DNA of 64,000 nt from Anaerocolumna sp. (GTDB lineage: Bacteria; Bacillota; Clostridia; Lachnospirales; Lachnospiraceae): NCBI GenBank assembly GCA_029256725.1, contig JAQSXJ010000040.1, positions 1 through 64,000 on the forward strand, given 5' to 3'. Within the stretch, counting starts at the first letter, position 1; the number at the start of each line of letters is the position of its first letter. Both the position numbers and the translations under genes were made by a program. Positions 53,204-63,661 of this stretch are shown here, in pieces. The notes below the pieces were generated by a model. It was not told the DNA's origin, did no database searches, and saw only the letters and a list, made by a program, of their open reading frames with translations.

Positions 53204-55651
53204 CTATTTTCTCACTTTGGTCAGGTGCCATATATCTTTCACATATTCCTCTATGGTTCGATCCGAAGAGAATTTACCGCATTTAGCAGTATTTAAGATT
53301 GCAGACTTTGCCCAGCCTTCTCTGTTGCGATATGCTTTCTCTACCTTCTTCTGTGCTTCTTCATAGGACCTGAAATCCTTCAGAATAAAGTATCTGTCTG
53401 CCGGTTCTCCGCCTTTACCAGTAAGAAGTGATTCATACAAAGAGGCAAATAATGCCTTATCCTCCTCACTGTAGGTACCATCCACCAGCTGATCGACAGT
53501 TCTCTTTAATTCCCTGTCTGTATTATATAATTCTCTTGGGTTATAGCCACCGTGCTGCTCATATTCAATAACCTCACCGGAATGAAGCCCGAAAAGAAAT
53601 ACATTCTCTTCTCCTACTTCCTCTACTATCTCTACATTGGCACCGTCAAGAGTTCCAAGGGTCAGAGCACCGTTTAGCATAAACTTCATATTGCCAGTTC
53701 CGGAAGCTTCCTTGCTGGCAGTAGAAATCTGTTCTGAAACATCTGCTGCCGAAAAGATTATCTCTGCATTGGACACACGGTAGTTTTCAATAAATACGAC
53801 TTTAAGCTTACCTTCAATCGTTTCATCATTGTTAATTACTTCTGCAACATTATTAATAAGCTTGATAATAGCTTTGGCTCTTTCATAACCCGCAGATGCC
53901 TTTGCACCAAAGATAAAGGTTCTTGGGTAGAATTCCAGTTCAGGATTATCCTTAAGCTTATTATAAAGATACATGACATGAAGGATATTAAGGAGCTGTC
54001 TCTTGTATTCATGAAGCCTTTTCACCTGTACATCAAAGATGGAATCAGGATTTACGGTTATACCGTTATGCTCCTTTATATAAGCCGCCAGCCTTTCCTT
54101 ATTGCGATATTTTATCTCCATGAACTCTTTCTGGCATAGGGGGTCTGCCGCCAGTGTTGTGAGTTTATCCATTTGCGCCAGGTCGGTAATCCAGCCATCA
54201 CCAATTTTACCGGTTACCCAGGAAGCAAGTAATGGATTTCCATGAAGAAGGAATCTTCTCTGGGTTATTCCATTGGTCTTATTATTGAATTTCCAGGGAT
54301 ACAGCTCATAGAAATCCTTCAGTTCCTGGTTCTTAAGAATCTCCGTATGAAGCTTAGCAACTCCGTTAACAGAGAAGCTTCCTACAATTGCAAGGTTTGC
54401 CATTCTGACCTGACCATCATATAGAATAGCCATCTTTTCAATCTTCTTCGCTTCTGACGGGTATTTCTCAAGCACCACCAACAGGAATCTGCGGTTAATC
54501 TCCTCTACAATCTGATAAATTCTTGGAAGCAGCCTCTTAAACAGGTCAATTGGCCATTTCTCCAGAGCTTCTGACATAATGGTATGATTGGTATAGGCAC
54601 AGGTCTTGGTGGTAATATCCCAAGCCTCCTCCCAGCTTAGGTAATAATCATCCAACAGGATTCTCATAAGTTCAGGGACCGTTACCGTAGGATGGGTATC
54701 ATTTAGCTGAAAGGTTACCTTTTCAGAAAGGTCTCTGATATTCTCTTGTCTTTCCATATACTTGCTGACTGCTCTCTGGATACTGGCAGAGACAAAGAAA
54801 TACTGCTGTTTCAAACGCAGTTCCTTACCGGCAATGTGATTGTCATTGGGATAGAGTACCTCACAGATTGTTCTTGCCAGATTCTGCTGTTCTACTGCCT
54901 TTTGGTATTCTCCTTTATCAAAGGAATCCAGATTAAAGGTATCAATGGCCTCTGCATCCCAGATACGCAAGGTATTCACCACATGGTTTCCATAGCCTAG
55001 TATGGGCATATCATAGGGAATAGCTCTTACAGACTGGTAATTCTCCTGGATAAAACGATCATTACCGTATTCATCCCGAGTCATTCTTACATAGCCTCCA
55101 AACTTTACCGTAGTAGCATATTCGCTTCTCTTTATTTCAAAGGGATTACCGTTCTTCAACCAGTTATCCGGAACTTCTACCTGATAACCGTCCTCTATCT
55201 TTTGCTCAAACATCCCGTATTTATAACGAATTCCGCAGCCATAAGCAGGATAACAAAGCGTTGATAAGGAATCCAAAAAGCAAGCCGCCAGTCTTCCAAG
55301 ACCGCCGTTTCCAAGGGCAGCATCCGGCTCTTCATCTTCAATGGTTTCCAGATCAATATCCATCTCCTCAAGAGCCTCTCTGATTACCGAATCTGCTTTT
55401 AAATTTGTTATCATATTTCCTAATGCTCTTCCCACCAGGAATTCCATGGAAAGGTAATAAACAGTCTTTAAATCCTGTTCTTCATAAGCCTTATGAGCTT
55501 CCAGCCAGTCATCTATTATCATGTTCTTAACAGTATAGGCAACACCCTGATAAACCTGCTGCCTGGTGGCATCCTCAATGGGCTTTCGGAAGAATACACC
55601 GATATATTCCTCCACATTTTTCTTAAACTCTTTTTTATCAAATTCCTGCAT
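53204..55651 (-). CDS. glgP: glycogen phosphorylase
   Basis: The 815-residue protein is a full-length glycogen/starch phosphorylase. Its signature includes YYLSMEFLVGR near residue 65, EEPDAALGNGGLGRLAAC near 105 and the pyridoxal-phosphate lysine in EASGTGNMKFMLNGA near 660. It releases glucose 1-phosphate from alpha-1,4-glucans in the cytoplasm using phosphate. TAGGAGG precedes ATG 55651. Adjacent genes are not of glycogen metabolism. Confidence 0.97.
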   Translation of the reverse strand: MQEFDKKEFKKNVEEYIGVFFRKPIEDATRQQVYQGVAYTVKNMIIDDWLEAHKAYEEQDLKTVYYLSMEFLVGRALGNMITNLKADSVIREALEEMDIDLETIEDEEPDAALGNGGLGRLAACFLDSLSTLCYPAYGCGIRYKYGMFEQKIEDGYQVEVPDNWLKNGNPFEIKRSEYATTVKFGGYVRMTRDEYGNDRFIQENYQSVRAIPYDMPILGYGNHVVNTLRIWDAEAIDTFNLDSFDKGEYQKAVEQQNLARTICEVLYPNDNHIAGKELRLKQQYFFVSASIQRAVSKYMERQENIRDLSEKVTFQLNDTHPTVTVPELMRILLDDYYLSWEEAWDITTKTCAYTNHTIMSEALEKWPIDLFKRLLPRIYQIVEEINRRFLLVVLEKYPSEAKKIEKMAILYDGQVRMANLAIVGSFSVNGVAKLHTEILKNQELKDFYELYPWKFNNKTNGITQRRFLLHGNPLLASWVTGKIGDGWITDLAQMDKLTTLAADPLCQKEFMEIKYRNKERLAAYIKEHNGITVNPDSIFDVQVKRLHEYKRQLLNILHVMYLYNKLKDNPELEFYPRTFIFGAKASAGYERAKAIIKLINNVAEVINNDETIEGKLKVVFIENYRVSNAEIIFSAADVSEQISTASKEASGTGNMKFMLNGALTLGTLDGANVEIVEEVGEENVFLFGLHSGEVIEYEQHGGYNPRELYNTDRELKRTVDQLVDGTYSEEDKALFASLYESLLTGKGGEPADRYFILKDFRSYEEAQKKVEKAYRNREGWAKSAILNTAKCGKFSSDRTIEEYVKDIWHLTKVRK

Positions 55652-56133
55652 ATAGCCTCCTATCTGTTACACCTGTTTTACTGGTGAAACTGGGAATAGA
55701 CCCTTTCTCCTTTGTATTACTTATAGCTGTAAACATATAAGTTAAGCCGAAATTACATATTTTAACCAATTGTTAAACTCCAAAAATGAAGAATTCCCAA
55801 TTATTTATAAGAAAAATGTAAGTTCAGCCTAAATATATTCACATTATATATTATGCATTACCATGTACACAAGGGAAAACTTTTATAGAAATTTCCAATA
55901 AATTAATCAGTATGTATTGTAACCAGATTATTCTCTTAAATACTTAAATTTCCTTATTATCTTGAATAAAAAATCAAATAAATCAAGTTTTTGGAATAAA
56001 TTGCAGAAGTACCACACTATATAAATAGGAATATTTTACTAGAAAAAAGGCGGGACGTAATAGGAAGACATATGTTATACTGGAGAGGCGTATAGTCAGC
56101 TTTAGTTAGAACAATAGGAAGGATGGGTTAACC
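55652..56133. other. gene-free divergent promoter region
   Basis: About 480 bp, AT-rich, between glgP and the divergent membrane-protein gene. I see no strong hairpin, aptamer or open frame in it. Confidence 0.5.
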
Positions 56134-57297
56134 ATGGAAGAAAATTATCTAAAGAAAGTCATTAAAAAAAGCGGGGTAAATACCCTGGTAATTATTATAG
56201 CTTGTATTCTTATATTTGCCTTCGGGTTTTTCAGCTTTAAGGATAAGGTAAGTACCTTATTTACCAGTCTGGAAACCGGAACAAACGTTGAAAGTATAAA
56301 GAAATTATACGACAATAAAAAAGCATACATTCAACTAAAAGATGCAGATATTTATTTTCTGGATTATGCAATATACACCTATAATACTGTAAATGGTGTT
56401 AAGACCGGTGAAGAGAAACTGGATCAGGTGTATGGTATGATCGCTTATGAAGACGGCTATATCCTTGCACTGCTTCCAAAAGAGTATCTGGATATGACCG
56501 ATGAAGAATTAAGTTCCATTAATACGGTAGCACTTCTTGAGAGCCTTGAAAATGGTGGTTTAAGTGATTCTGATGACTATCATCAGGATGCTTATGATGA
56601 GCTTATTAACACCATAAGTGATTCCTTTGGAGAAGAAGCTTCTTTTGTAAAAGATTATGTTCCTGAGATCTGTGTCTCAATAACAGATAATGGGCGCAAA
56701 AACGATCAGATGATTTTTGGGGGACTTTCTATATTGTTCCTGGTGGCACTTGGAATATTAGTTCGTAATATCATAGTTAAGAGCAATTACAAATCTTCTA
56801 AATTCTACAAATCACTCAATAAAATCGGTGATGCAGAATCCATAGAAAATTCACTGGATCGCTCTATTGCAAACGGTACTTATCTCTATAAGAGTGATGA
56901 TAGAATATATGCATATCTCGGATTGATTACACCGAATTATGTACTTGGTAAGAACAACAACTCTCCTGTTCTCCAATCCACCCCGGATATGATTTGGGCA
57001 CATTTAAAGGTTACAAAGCATAAATCCTATTTTATAACTGTAGGTAAGTCTTTCCAGGTCGTTATGTACTTTAAGAATGTTAAGAATCCCGTAACCATTG
57101 ATTTCAGAAAAGAAGATCAGGCAACAGCTGTTGTACGTAAATTAGCTGAAGAGCTGTCAATTATTGCAGGCTATTCCGATGAATTAATGAAAATGTTCGA
57201 GAAAGATTATCAAGGTTTTGTAAGAATGGCAGAACAACAGAAAGAAAGTGCTTCTGCAGAAAATACTAACTCAACAGAAAACGAAACTTATGAATAA
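56134..57297 (+). CDS. uncharacterised membrane protein with two transmembrane segments
   Basis: The 387-residue protein has a membrane helix at about residues 15-35, an extracytoplasmic stretch of about 160 residues, a second helix at about 197-215 and a cytoplasmic C-terminal domain that looks PH-like (beta-rich, residues about 250-345) with an acidic tail. I recall similar unnamed proteins (DUF6709-like) in Lachnospiraceae, but am not sure. ATG 56134 follows AGGAAGGATGG. Function is unknown. Confidence 0.65.
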   Translation: MEENYLKKVIKKSGVNTLVIIIACILIFAFGFFSFKDKVSTLFTSLETGTNVESIKKLYDNKKAYIQLKDADIYFLDYAIYTYNTVNGVKTGEEKLDQVYGMIAYEDGYILALLPKEYLDMTDEELSSINTVALLESLENGGLSDSDDYHQDAYDELINTISDSFGEEASFVKDYVPEICVSITDNGRKNDQMIFGGLSILFLVALGILVRNIIVKSNYKSSKFYKSLNKIGDAESIENSLDRSIANGTYLYKSDDRIYAYLGLITPNYVLGKNNNSPVLQSTPDMIWAHLKVTKHKSYFITVGKSFQVVMYFKNVKNPVTIDFRKEDQATAVVRKLAEELSIIAGYSDELMKMFEKDYQGFVRMAEQQKESASAENTNSTENETYE

Positions 57298-57314
57298 AAC
57301 TATGACTTTATAGC

Positions 57315-57358
57315 AAAAGGACCGCTGTGAATCTAATGATTCCCAGCGGTCCTTTTTT
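57315..57358. terminator. bidirectional terminator between the membrane protein gene and ileS
   Basis: AAAAGGACCGCTG (57315-57327) pairs with CAGCGGTCCTTTT (57344-57356), a 13-bp perfect stem with A/T tracts on both sides. Confidence 0.85.
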
Positions 57359-57364
57359 ATTCTA

Positions 57365-60300
57365 TTATTTCTTAACAACTCCAAGAACTACGTTCTCTCC
57401 GTTGATACTCCATTCCTTGGTAAAGCCTTTTACCTCACCCAGAACGATTTCTTTTGCCAGGACTTCCGATTTGATTTCTTCCAGATTTCTTTCAAAAATT
57501 CCCTTAATGGCCTCATTGCCTTCCTGGTATACTTCGATATGATCCATTACCTCAAAACCGGCATCTTTTCTCATCGTCTGAATCTTACTGATGATTTCCC
57601 TTACGAAACCTTCTTCAATGAGTTCAGGTGAAGGGCAGGTTTCAAGAACAACTGTAATTCCTTTATCGGAATCGGATACAAATCCCTCCATCTGAGCTGC
57701 CTCGATGAGAAGATCTTCTTTCTCAAGCACTGCTTCTGCTCCTTCCAGGGTAATCTTAAGTTTACCGGTAGCATTAAGTTCATCCATCGCTGCGTTACCG
57801 TTCAGTTCAGACAACAGGGTTCTGATTGCACCTATCTGCTTTCCGAATTTCGGTCCCAAGGTCTTTAACTGAGGTTTAAAGCTATAGGAAGTAAAGTTCC
57901 TTACATCGTCAGTAAACACAACTTTCTTTATATTTAACTCCTCTTCAATGATTTCCAGATAGAAAGGAGTAAGTGTATAATCCGCTTTTACATACATGGT
58001 ACCAATAGGCTGTCTGTTTTTGATATTAGCCGTATTACGGCAAGCACGGCCAAGAACTACAATATCAAGAACTGCCTCCATATTCTTCTCAAGGTCTTTG
58101 TCGATGTACTCCTCTACAAAGCTTGGGAATTCACAAAGGTGAATACTCTCCGGTGCAGATTTGTCAATCTTAACTACCAGGTTTCGGTAGATATCTTCTG
58201 TCATATATGGAATGAAAGGAGCAGATACCTTAGCCAGGGTTACCAGTGTAGTATACAGAGTCATATAAGCATTGATCTTATCCTGCTCCATTCCCTTAGC
58301 CCAGAAGCGTTCCCTGCTTCTTCTTACATACCAGTTACTCATCTCATCTACAAAACTGTCTAAGAGTCTTGCAGCCTCAGTTATACGGTAGTTCTCCAAA
58401 TGGCTGTCAACCGTCTTAACCAGAGTGTTTAATTTGGATAAGAGCCATTTATCCATTACGGAGAGTTTATCATAATCTAAGGAATATTTCGTTGCATCAA
58501 ATTCATCAATATTAGCATACAGTACAAAGAAAGCATAGGTATTCCAGAAAGTTCCCATGAATTTTCTCTGACCTTCCGTAACCGCACTGCTATGGAAGCG
58601 GTTGGGCAGCCATAACGCACTGTTGATATAGAAATACCAACGTACCGCGTCTGCGCCGTGCTCTGACAGTGTATCAAAAGGATCTACTGCATTGCCTTTG
58701 GACTTAGACATCTTCTGACCGTTCTCATCCTGTACATGACCCAATACAATTACATTCTTATAAGGAGACTTCTCAAAAATCAGTGTTGAAATGGCAAGGA
58801 GGGAATAGAACCAGCCTCTGGTCTGATCAACCGCCTCACTGATGAAATCTGCCGGGAAGTTCTTATCAAACATTTCCTTATTCTCAAAAGGATAATGCCA
58901 CTGTGCAAAAGGCATTGCACCGGAATCGAACCAGCAGTCAATAACGGGTTTCACACGCTTCATTTCTTTACCGCACTCCGGACACTTAATGGTTACGGCA
59001 TCGATAAATGGTCTGTGAAGCTCAATATTATCCGGGCAGTTATCTGACATGGACTTTAATTCCTCTATACTTCCGATAGCATGACGGTGTCCGTCCTCGC
59101 ACTCCCAGATATTAAGCGGTGTACCCCAATAACGGTCACGGCTGATACCCCAATCCTGTACATTCTTGATCCAGTCGCCGAATCTTCCCTGTCCGATACT
59201 CTCAGGCATCCAGTTTATGGTGTTGTTATTGGCTACTAACTGGTCTTTTACATCGGTCATCTTGATGAACCAGGAATCTCTTGCATAATAGATAAGAGGA
59301 GTATCACAACGCCAGCAGAAAGGATAGCTGTGCTCAAATTTCAAAGTCTTAAATAACAGATTCTTAGAAGCTAAGAGTTTGATGATTCCCTCATCTGCAT
59401 TTTTACAGAATACGCCTGCAAAGTCTGTAACCTCAGGTTTCATCTCACCTTTACCGTCAACTAACTGTACAAAAGGCAGGTCATATCTGCGGCCTACATT
59501 AGCATCATCTTCACCAAAAGCAGGTGCAATATGAACAACACCGGTACCGTCTGATAAAGTAACATAAGTATCACAGGTAACAAAGTGAGCTTTCTTATCC
59601 GGCTTCACATAATCAAATAAAGGTTCATACTCTTTATATTCAAGGTCTGTACCTACATAAGTCTCTTCAACAGTATAATTTCCGTCGATTACAGAAAGCA
59701 GAGCTTCCGCAAGAATATATTTTTCTGTTCTGACAGAATTCTTATCTTCGCTGTCTTCTTTGATGATATCGCCTTTGGCATTTATCTGAACCGCAGCTTT
59801 TACATAAGTCTCAACCGGATTTACACAGAGAGCAACGTTTGAAGGCAAGGTCCAGGGGGTGGTGGTCCAGGCAAGAATGTATTCATTTTCTGTTCCCTTA
59901 ACCTTGAACTTAGCGATAACGGATTTTTCTTTTACATCTTTATAACCCATTGCTACTTCGTTACTGGAAAGAGGAGTTCCACATCTGGGGCAGTAAGGCA
60001 CGATTTTAAAGCCTTTGTACAACATGCCCTTCTCCCAAATCTGTTTTAATGCCCACCATTCAGATTCAATAAAATTATTATCATAAGTAACATAGGGATT
60101 CTCCATATCAACCCAGTAACCAACAGTTTCAGAGAAATCCTCCCACATTCCTTTGTATTTCCAGACACTTTCCTTGCATTCGTGGATAAATGGCTCCAGA
60201 CCGTATTCTTCTATCTGCTCTTTGCCATCAAGACCCAGCTTCTTCTCAACTTCCAGTTCCACAGGAAGTCCATGAGTATCCCAGCCGGCTTTTCTTAATA

Positions 60301-60535
60301 CATTATAACCTTTCATGGTACGGTATCTGGGTATGATATCTTTAATAACCCTGGTCAATACGTGACCGATGTGGGGTTTTCCATTGGCAGTGGGCGGTCC
60401 GTCATAAAAGGTATAGGGCTTTCCGTTTTTTCTTTCTTCAATGGTCTTTTCAAATACTTTTTCATTTTTCCAGAATTTCAGTACTTCTTTTTCACGCTCT
60501 ACAAAGTTCAGATTCGTAGACACTTTATCGTACAT
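57365..60535 (-). CDS. ileS: isoleucyl-tRNA synthetase, eukaryotic/archaeal-like (IleRS2) form
   Basis: The 1056-residue class I synthetase has the HIGH motif (PHIGHVL, about residue 50) and KMSKS (about residue 600), an editing domain between them (WTTTPWTLPSNVAL) and the anticodon-binding region after KMSKS. Length and motifs such as AGWDTHGLPVELEVEKKLGL match the second, longer IleRS type, which is often naturally less sensitive to mupirocin. It charges tRNA-Ile. AAGGAGG precedes ATG 60535 and a tRNA-Ile-responsive T-box leader lies upstream. Confidence 0.96.
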   Translation of the reverse strand: MYDKVSTNLNFVEREKEVLKFWKNEKVFEKTIEERKNGKPYTFYDGPPTANGKPHIGHVLTRVIKDIIPRYRTMKGYNVLRKAGWDTHGLPVELEVEKKLGLDGKEQIEEYGLEPFIHECKESVWKYKGMWEDFSETVGYWVDMENPYVTYDNNFIESEWWALKQIWEKGMLYKGFKIVPYCPRCGTPLSSNEVAMGYKDVKEKSVIAKFKVKGTENEYILAWTTTPWTLPSNVALCVNPVETYVKAAVQINAKGDIIKEDSEDKNSVRTEKYILAEALLSVIDGNYTVEETYVGTDLEYKEYEPLFDYVKPDKKAHFVTCDTYVTLSDGTGVVHIAPAFGEDDANVGRRYDLPFVQLVDGKGEMKPEVTDFAGVFCKNADEGIIKLLASKNLLFKTLKFEHSYPFCWRCDTPLIYYARDSWFIKMTDVKDQLVANNNTINWMPESIGQGRFGDWIKNVQDWGISRDRYWGTPLNIWECEDGHRHAIGSIEELKSMSDNCPDNIELHRPFIDAVTIKCPECGKEMKRVKPVIDCWFDSGAMPFAQWHYPFENKEMFDKNFPADFISEAVDQTRGWFYSLLAISTLIFEKSPYKNVIVLGHVQDENGQKMSKSKGNAVDPFDTLSEHGADAVRWYFYINSALWLPNRFHSSAVTEGQRKFMGTFWNTYAFFVLYANIDEFDATKYSLDYDKLSVMDKWLLSKLNTLVKTVDSHLENYRITEAARLLDSFVDEMSNWYVRRSRERFWAKGMEQDKINAYMTLYTTLVTLAKVSAPFIPYMTEDIYRNLVVKIDKSAPESIHLCEFPSFVEEYIDKDLEKNMEAVLDIVVLGRACRNTANIKNRQPIGTMYVKADYTLTPFYLEIIEEELNIKKVVFTDDVRNFTSYSFKPQLKTLGPKFGKQIGAIRTLLSELNGNAAMDELNATGKLKITLEGAEAVLEKEDLLIEAAQMEGFVSDSDKGITVVLETCPSPELIEEGFVREIISKIQTMRKDAGFEVMDHIEVYQEGNEAIKGIFERNLEEIKSEVLAKEIVLGEVKGFTKEWSINGENVVLGVVKK

Positions 60536-60615
60536 GTGATATCCTCCTTACTTATCTAACGCCTGCATAACAGACGAATAACCTATCATCTTGCACCCAT
60601 GGATATTTCATAAGA

Positions 60616-60882
60616 TTAAAAAAGCCCCCATCCATAAACAGGATGAGAGCGTTTGGGCTTCATTGTACCACCTATTTACATACGTTTCCTCTTAAAGCAT
60701 TTCCAGAAAAGGAACATGATATGCTATCTGTATAACGGCAGATACCGGCTCAGCTTACTAACCTGAATGGTCTTCAGCTTGCAACTTGGGAGTGATTTTC
60801 GAAAATCCGCTACTGGTACCGGGCTTACACTCTCCCCGGCTCGCTTAAACGTTTGCCTGACTTCTACTCTCTCCGTCACAGT
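60616..60882 (-). promoter_or_regulatory. T-box riboswitch, specifier ATC (isoleucine)
   Basis: On the minus strand the leader shows stem I with AGTAGAAG (loop E type) on the left and ATCA on the right of the specifier loop, closed by GGAG/CTCC. The antiterminator has AATAGGTGGTACAATGAAG, a variant of AGGGTGGNACCGCG whose TGGT can pair with the ACCA end of tRNA-Ile. An AGCCC...GGGCTTTTTT terminator at about 60617-60656 follows. Uncharged tRNA-Ile would favour readthrough into ileS. Confidence 0.88.
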
Positions 60883-60915
60883 TTTTGTGTATTATTATAA
60901 TTTATCTAATTTATA

Positions 60916-60944
60916 ATGATAGTATAAAAGTTTTTAATTGTCAA
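60916..60944 (-). promoter_or_regulatory. promoter of the T-box/ileS transcript
   Basis: Leftward TTGACA (60939-60944) and TATCAT (60916-60921) are 17 nt apart, about 35-40 nt before the T-box. Confidence 0.65.
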
Positions 60945-60957
60945 TTCCTTTTTTACC

Positions 60958-62163
60958 TTAGGGTATTATTTCCGTTCCGCCGTCTGTACCAGGCTCTTCT
61001 GTGGGTGTTACTACTTCACCGGTGGGCGTTACTGTAACTGTATCGGTAGGAGTAATCTCCGGTGTTACAGTCACTTCCTCTGTCGGTTCGGGAGTCTGAG
61101 TCGGTTCCTTTGTAGGTTTCGCCGGCTTCTTGGTAGGTGTTGGTGTCGGTTCCGGTGTATCTGTCGGCTCCTCCGTTGGTGTTGGTGTCAAACTGGGTGT
61201 TGGCGTCGGCTTTTTGGTAGGTATTCTGGTAGGAACCTTCACATCATCAGGGTTAATACCATAGTCTTCTAGATTATCATAGCTGATAGCCTGACTGTAA
61301 TCTTCACTTGGCGTAAATTTATAATACTCTTCCAGACACATGTTATTCTCGTAAAGGTATTTAGCCAGGGCTTTTCCCACATAACGAATATGCCAGGGTT
61401 CAAAGGAATAACCGGTCATTGCAGTCTTATCATCGGGATAACGTATGATAAAGCCATAAAGATGGGCATTTGTCTTTAACCATTCATATTCCGGTGTCTC
61501 TCCAAAGGAGGCATCCAGTCTGTAATTTACAGACTTTGTTGAAATATCAATGGCAAGCCCTGTCTGATGCTCACTGTAACCTGGTATAGCAGAATATTTG
61601 GTAGTATGCTCCATACCCTGGGTCTTAACATTATTGGTAAATATCTGGTATTGTCTATCATAAGAGCGGTATGCAGATACCCCGCAAAGGATATAACCAT
61701 TCTCCTCTGCACCGTCAAAGAGCTTCTTTAACGCTTCTCCGGCCTCTTTTCTCATAAGCTTCTTCTCGTCATAATAGGTTATGGAATATTCCACATCAGG
61801 TACTAAAAGGTCTGAAGGTATATAATCAGACGGTAATCTGAGTTCCTTATTTACTATAACCGTTATACTCTCTGGTGTAGTGTCCAGCGTTACATTATCG
61901 TTATTTGTGATTTCCTCTTCTAAATCGCCTGTATCCACGGTTGTTTTACCCCCTGGTATACTGTTATTATCATCGTCCTCAGAAGCCTCCTCCTGATATG
62001 ACGGATTGTTATAAAACTGGCTGGAGGCAGTGGATTCACTGGCACCCAATAATTGTTTTAAGGAAAAATAACCCATGCTGCCAACTACAACGATCGGCAG
62101 TCCCACAAGGAAAATTCTTCTTAATAATTTCATTCTTCTGGCTTTTTTCCTTCTGTTTTGCAT
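60958..62163 (-). CDS. VanY-type D-alanyl-D-alanine carboxypeptidase with Pro/Thr-rich tail
   Basis: A 401-residue protein with an N-terminal membrane anchor (residues about 15-32), a VanY (peptidase M15B) domain at about 90-290 with SAYRSYDRQYQIF, SEHQTGLAIDIS and EPWHIRYVG, all zinc and catalytic residues present, and a long tail of TPTPTEEPTDTPEP-type repeats (residues about 315-400). It removes the last D-alanine from peptidoglycan stem peptides at the cell surface. The tail may span the wall. GGAGAGAG precedes ATG 62163. Confidence 0.9.
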   Translation of the reverse strand: MQNRRKKARRMKLLRRIFLVGLPIVVVGSMGYFSLKQLLGASESTASSQFYNNPSYQEEASEDDDNNSIPGGKTTVDTGDLEEEITNNDNVTLDTTPESITVIVNKELRLPSDYIPSDLLVPDVEYSITYYDEKKLMRKEAGEALKKLFDGAEENGYILCGVSAYRSYDRQYQIFTNNVKTQGMEHTTKYSAIPGYSEHQTGLAIDISTKSVNYRLDASFGETPEYEWLKTNAHLYGFIIRYPDDKTAMTGYSFEPWHIRYVGKALAKYLYENNMCLEEYYKFTPSEDYSQAISYDNLEDYGINPDDVKVPTRIPTKKPTPTPSLTPTPTEEPTDTPEPTPTPTKKPAKPTKEPTQTPEPTEEVTVTPEITPTDTVTVTPTGEVVTPTEEPGTDGGTEIIP

Positions 62164-62203
62164 ACTCTCTCCGTACTGTACTTCATAAAGAGGTCTAAAC
62201 CCC

Positions 62204-63661
62204 TTAATTATTGCCTGTTATATTGATGCTGTCTAAAAGCGAATGCTTTAACTGGTATAAATCATTGGATAAATCGATATAAACTTCATGTGGATTAACA
62301 AGTCTTCTGGTCTCATCCCAAAGAGTACTAAGCTCCTTCTGGCAGTATGCTCTGATGTCCATAACACTTGGTGATTCATATACACATTTTCCTTCTATAA
62401 ATACCGGTACCAGCAGCTCTCTTAAGGTATAGCTGCCACCTTTTAGATATGTCTTTTTCCAGGTAGCCATTGGATCAAAAAGCTTCAAAGGATATTCTTC
62501 TTTGTAAACTTCATCAGCCATGGCGATTAAATCTGCTTTGATCTTACCGTTTTCTTTGTCATAAACTCGATATATTGTCTTATTGCCGGGATTTGTTATC
62601 TTCCATTGATTTTCCGACAATTTAATCTTTGGTATGAAGGTATCCCCCTTCTTAATGGCAGCAAGTTTGTACACACCACCGAAAGCAGGACAATCCTTTG
62701 ATGTGATCAGATTAGTACCTACACCCCAGGAATTAATAGCAGCTCCCTGGGTCTTAAGGGAATCTATCAGGTATTCATCCAGATCACTGGAGGCAACAAT
62801 AACAGCATCCAAAAAGCCTGCTTCATTTAACATCTTTCTGGCTTTCTTGGACAGGTAAGCCAAGTCCCCGCTGTCTAAGCGAATGCCGTACTTCTCAGGC
62901 ATATTACCGGCTTCCCTTAATTCTTTAAAAATCTGTATGGCATTTGGCATTCCAGATCTTAGAGTATCATAAGTATCTACCAGTAGAGTTGTGTTCTGAG
63001 GATATAGCTTGGCATATTCACGAAAAGCTGAAATTTCATTTTCAAAGCTCATAATCCAGCTATGGGCATGAGTTCCAAGCGCAGGAACATCAAACATCCT
63101 GGCTGTCAGCACATTACTGGTACCAACACATCCACCGATTACAGCAGCTCTTGCTCCATAAACTCCCGCATCGGGTCCCTGGGCTCTTCTTAAGCCGAAT
63201 TCCATAACGGGTTCACCCTTTGCTGCATAACAGACCCTGGAGGCTTTGGTAGCTATGAGGCTTTGATGGTTTACAATGTTTAATATGGCAGTCTCAACTA
63301 ATTGAGCCTCCATGATAGGTGCAATTATCTTAAGCAAAGGTTCCATGGGAAATACTACGGTTCCTTCTTCAACGGCATAGATATCTCCGGTAAAACGGAA
63401 ACCTCTCAGATATTCCAGGAAATCCTCCCCGAACATTTTAAGGCTTCTTAGATATACGATATCATCGTCGGTAAAACAGATGTTATTAATATAGTCAATC
63501 ACCTGCTCCAGTCCGGCACAAACAGCATATCCGCTGCCAGACGGGTTGTTTCGATAGAATACATCAAATATAACTGTTTCGTTGGTTCCGTTCTTATAGT
63601 ACCCCTGCATCATAGTCAGTTCATAAAAGTCAGTAAGCAGGGTAAGGTTCTCTTTTCCCAT
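62204..63661 (-). CDS. pncB: nicotinate phosphoribosyltransferase
   Basis: The 485-residue protein matches the PncB family: LLTDFYELTMMQGYY at the start, EFGLRRAQGPDAG and GTHAHSWIMSFE in the middle, and IRLDSGDLAYLS near residue 275, with the phosphoribosyl-binding residues. It converts nicotinate and PRPP (with ATP) to nicotinate mononucleotide for NAD salvage. ATG 63661 is chosen, with GAAGGAATA before it; an in-frame ATG at 63685 lacks a site. The end lies 40 nt from the VanY gene. Confidence 0.95.
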   Translation of the reverse strand: MGKENLTLLTDFYELTMMQGYYKNGTNETVIFDVFYRNNPSGSGYAVCAGLEQVIDYINNICFTDDDIVYLRSLKMFGEDFLEYLRGFRFTGDIYAVEEGTVVFPMEPLLKIIAPIMEAQLVETAILNIVNHQSLIATKASRVCYAAKGEPVMEFGLRRAQGPDAGVYGARAAVIGGCVGTSNVLTARMFDVPALGTHAHSWIMSFENEISAFREYAKLYPQNTTLLVDTYDTLRSGMPNAIQIFKELREAGNMPEKYGIRLDSGDLAYLSKKARKMLNEAGFLDAVIVASSDLDEYLIDSLKTQGAAINSWGVGTNLITSKDCPAFGGVYKLAAIKKGDTFIPKIKLSENQWKITNPGNKTIYRVYDKENGKIKADLIAMADEVYKEEYPLKLFDPMATWKKTYLKGGSYTLRELLVPVFIEGKCVYESPSVMDIRAYCQKELSTLWDETRRLVNPHEVYIDLSNDLYQLKHSLLDSINITGNN

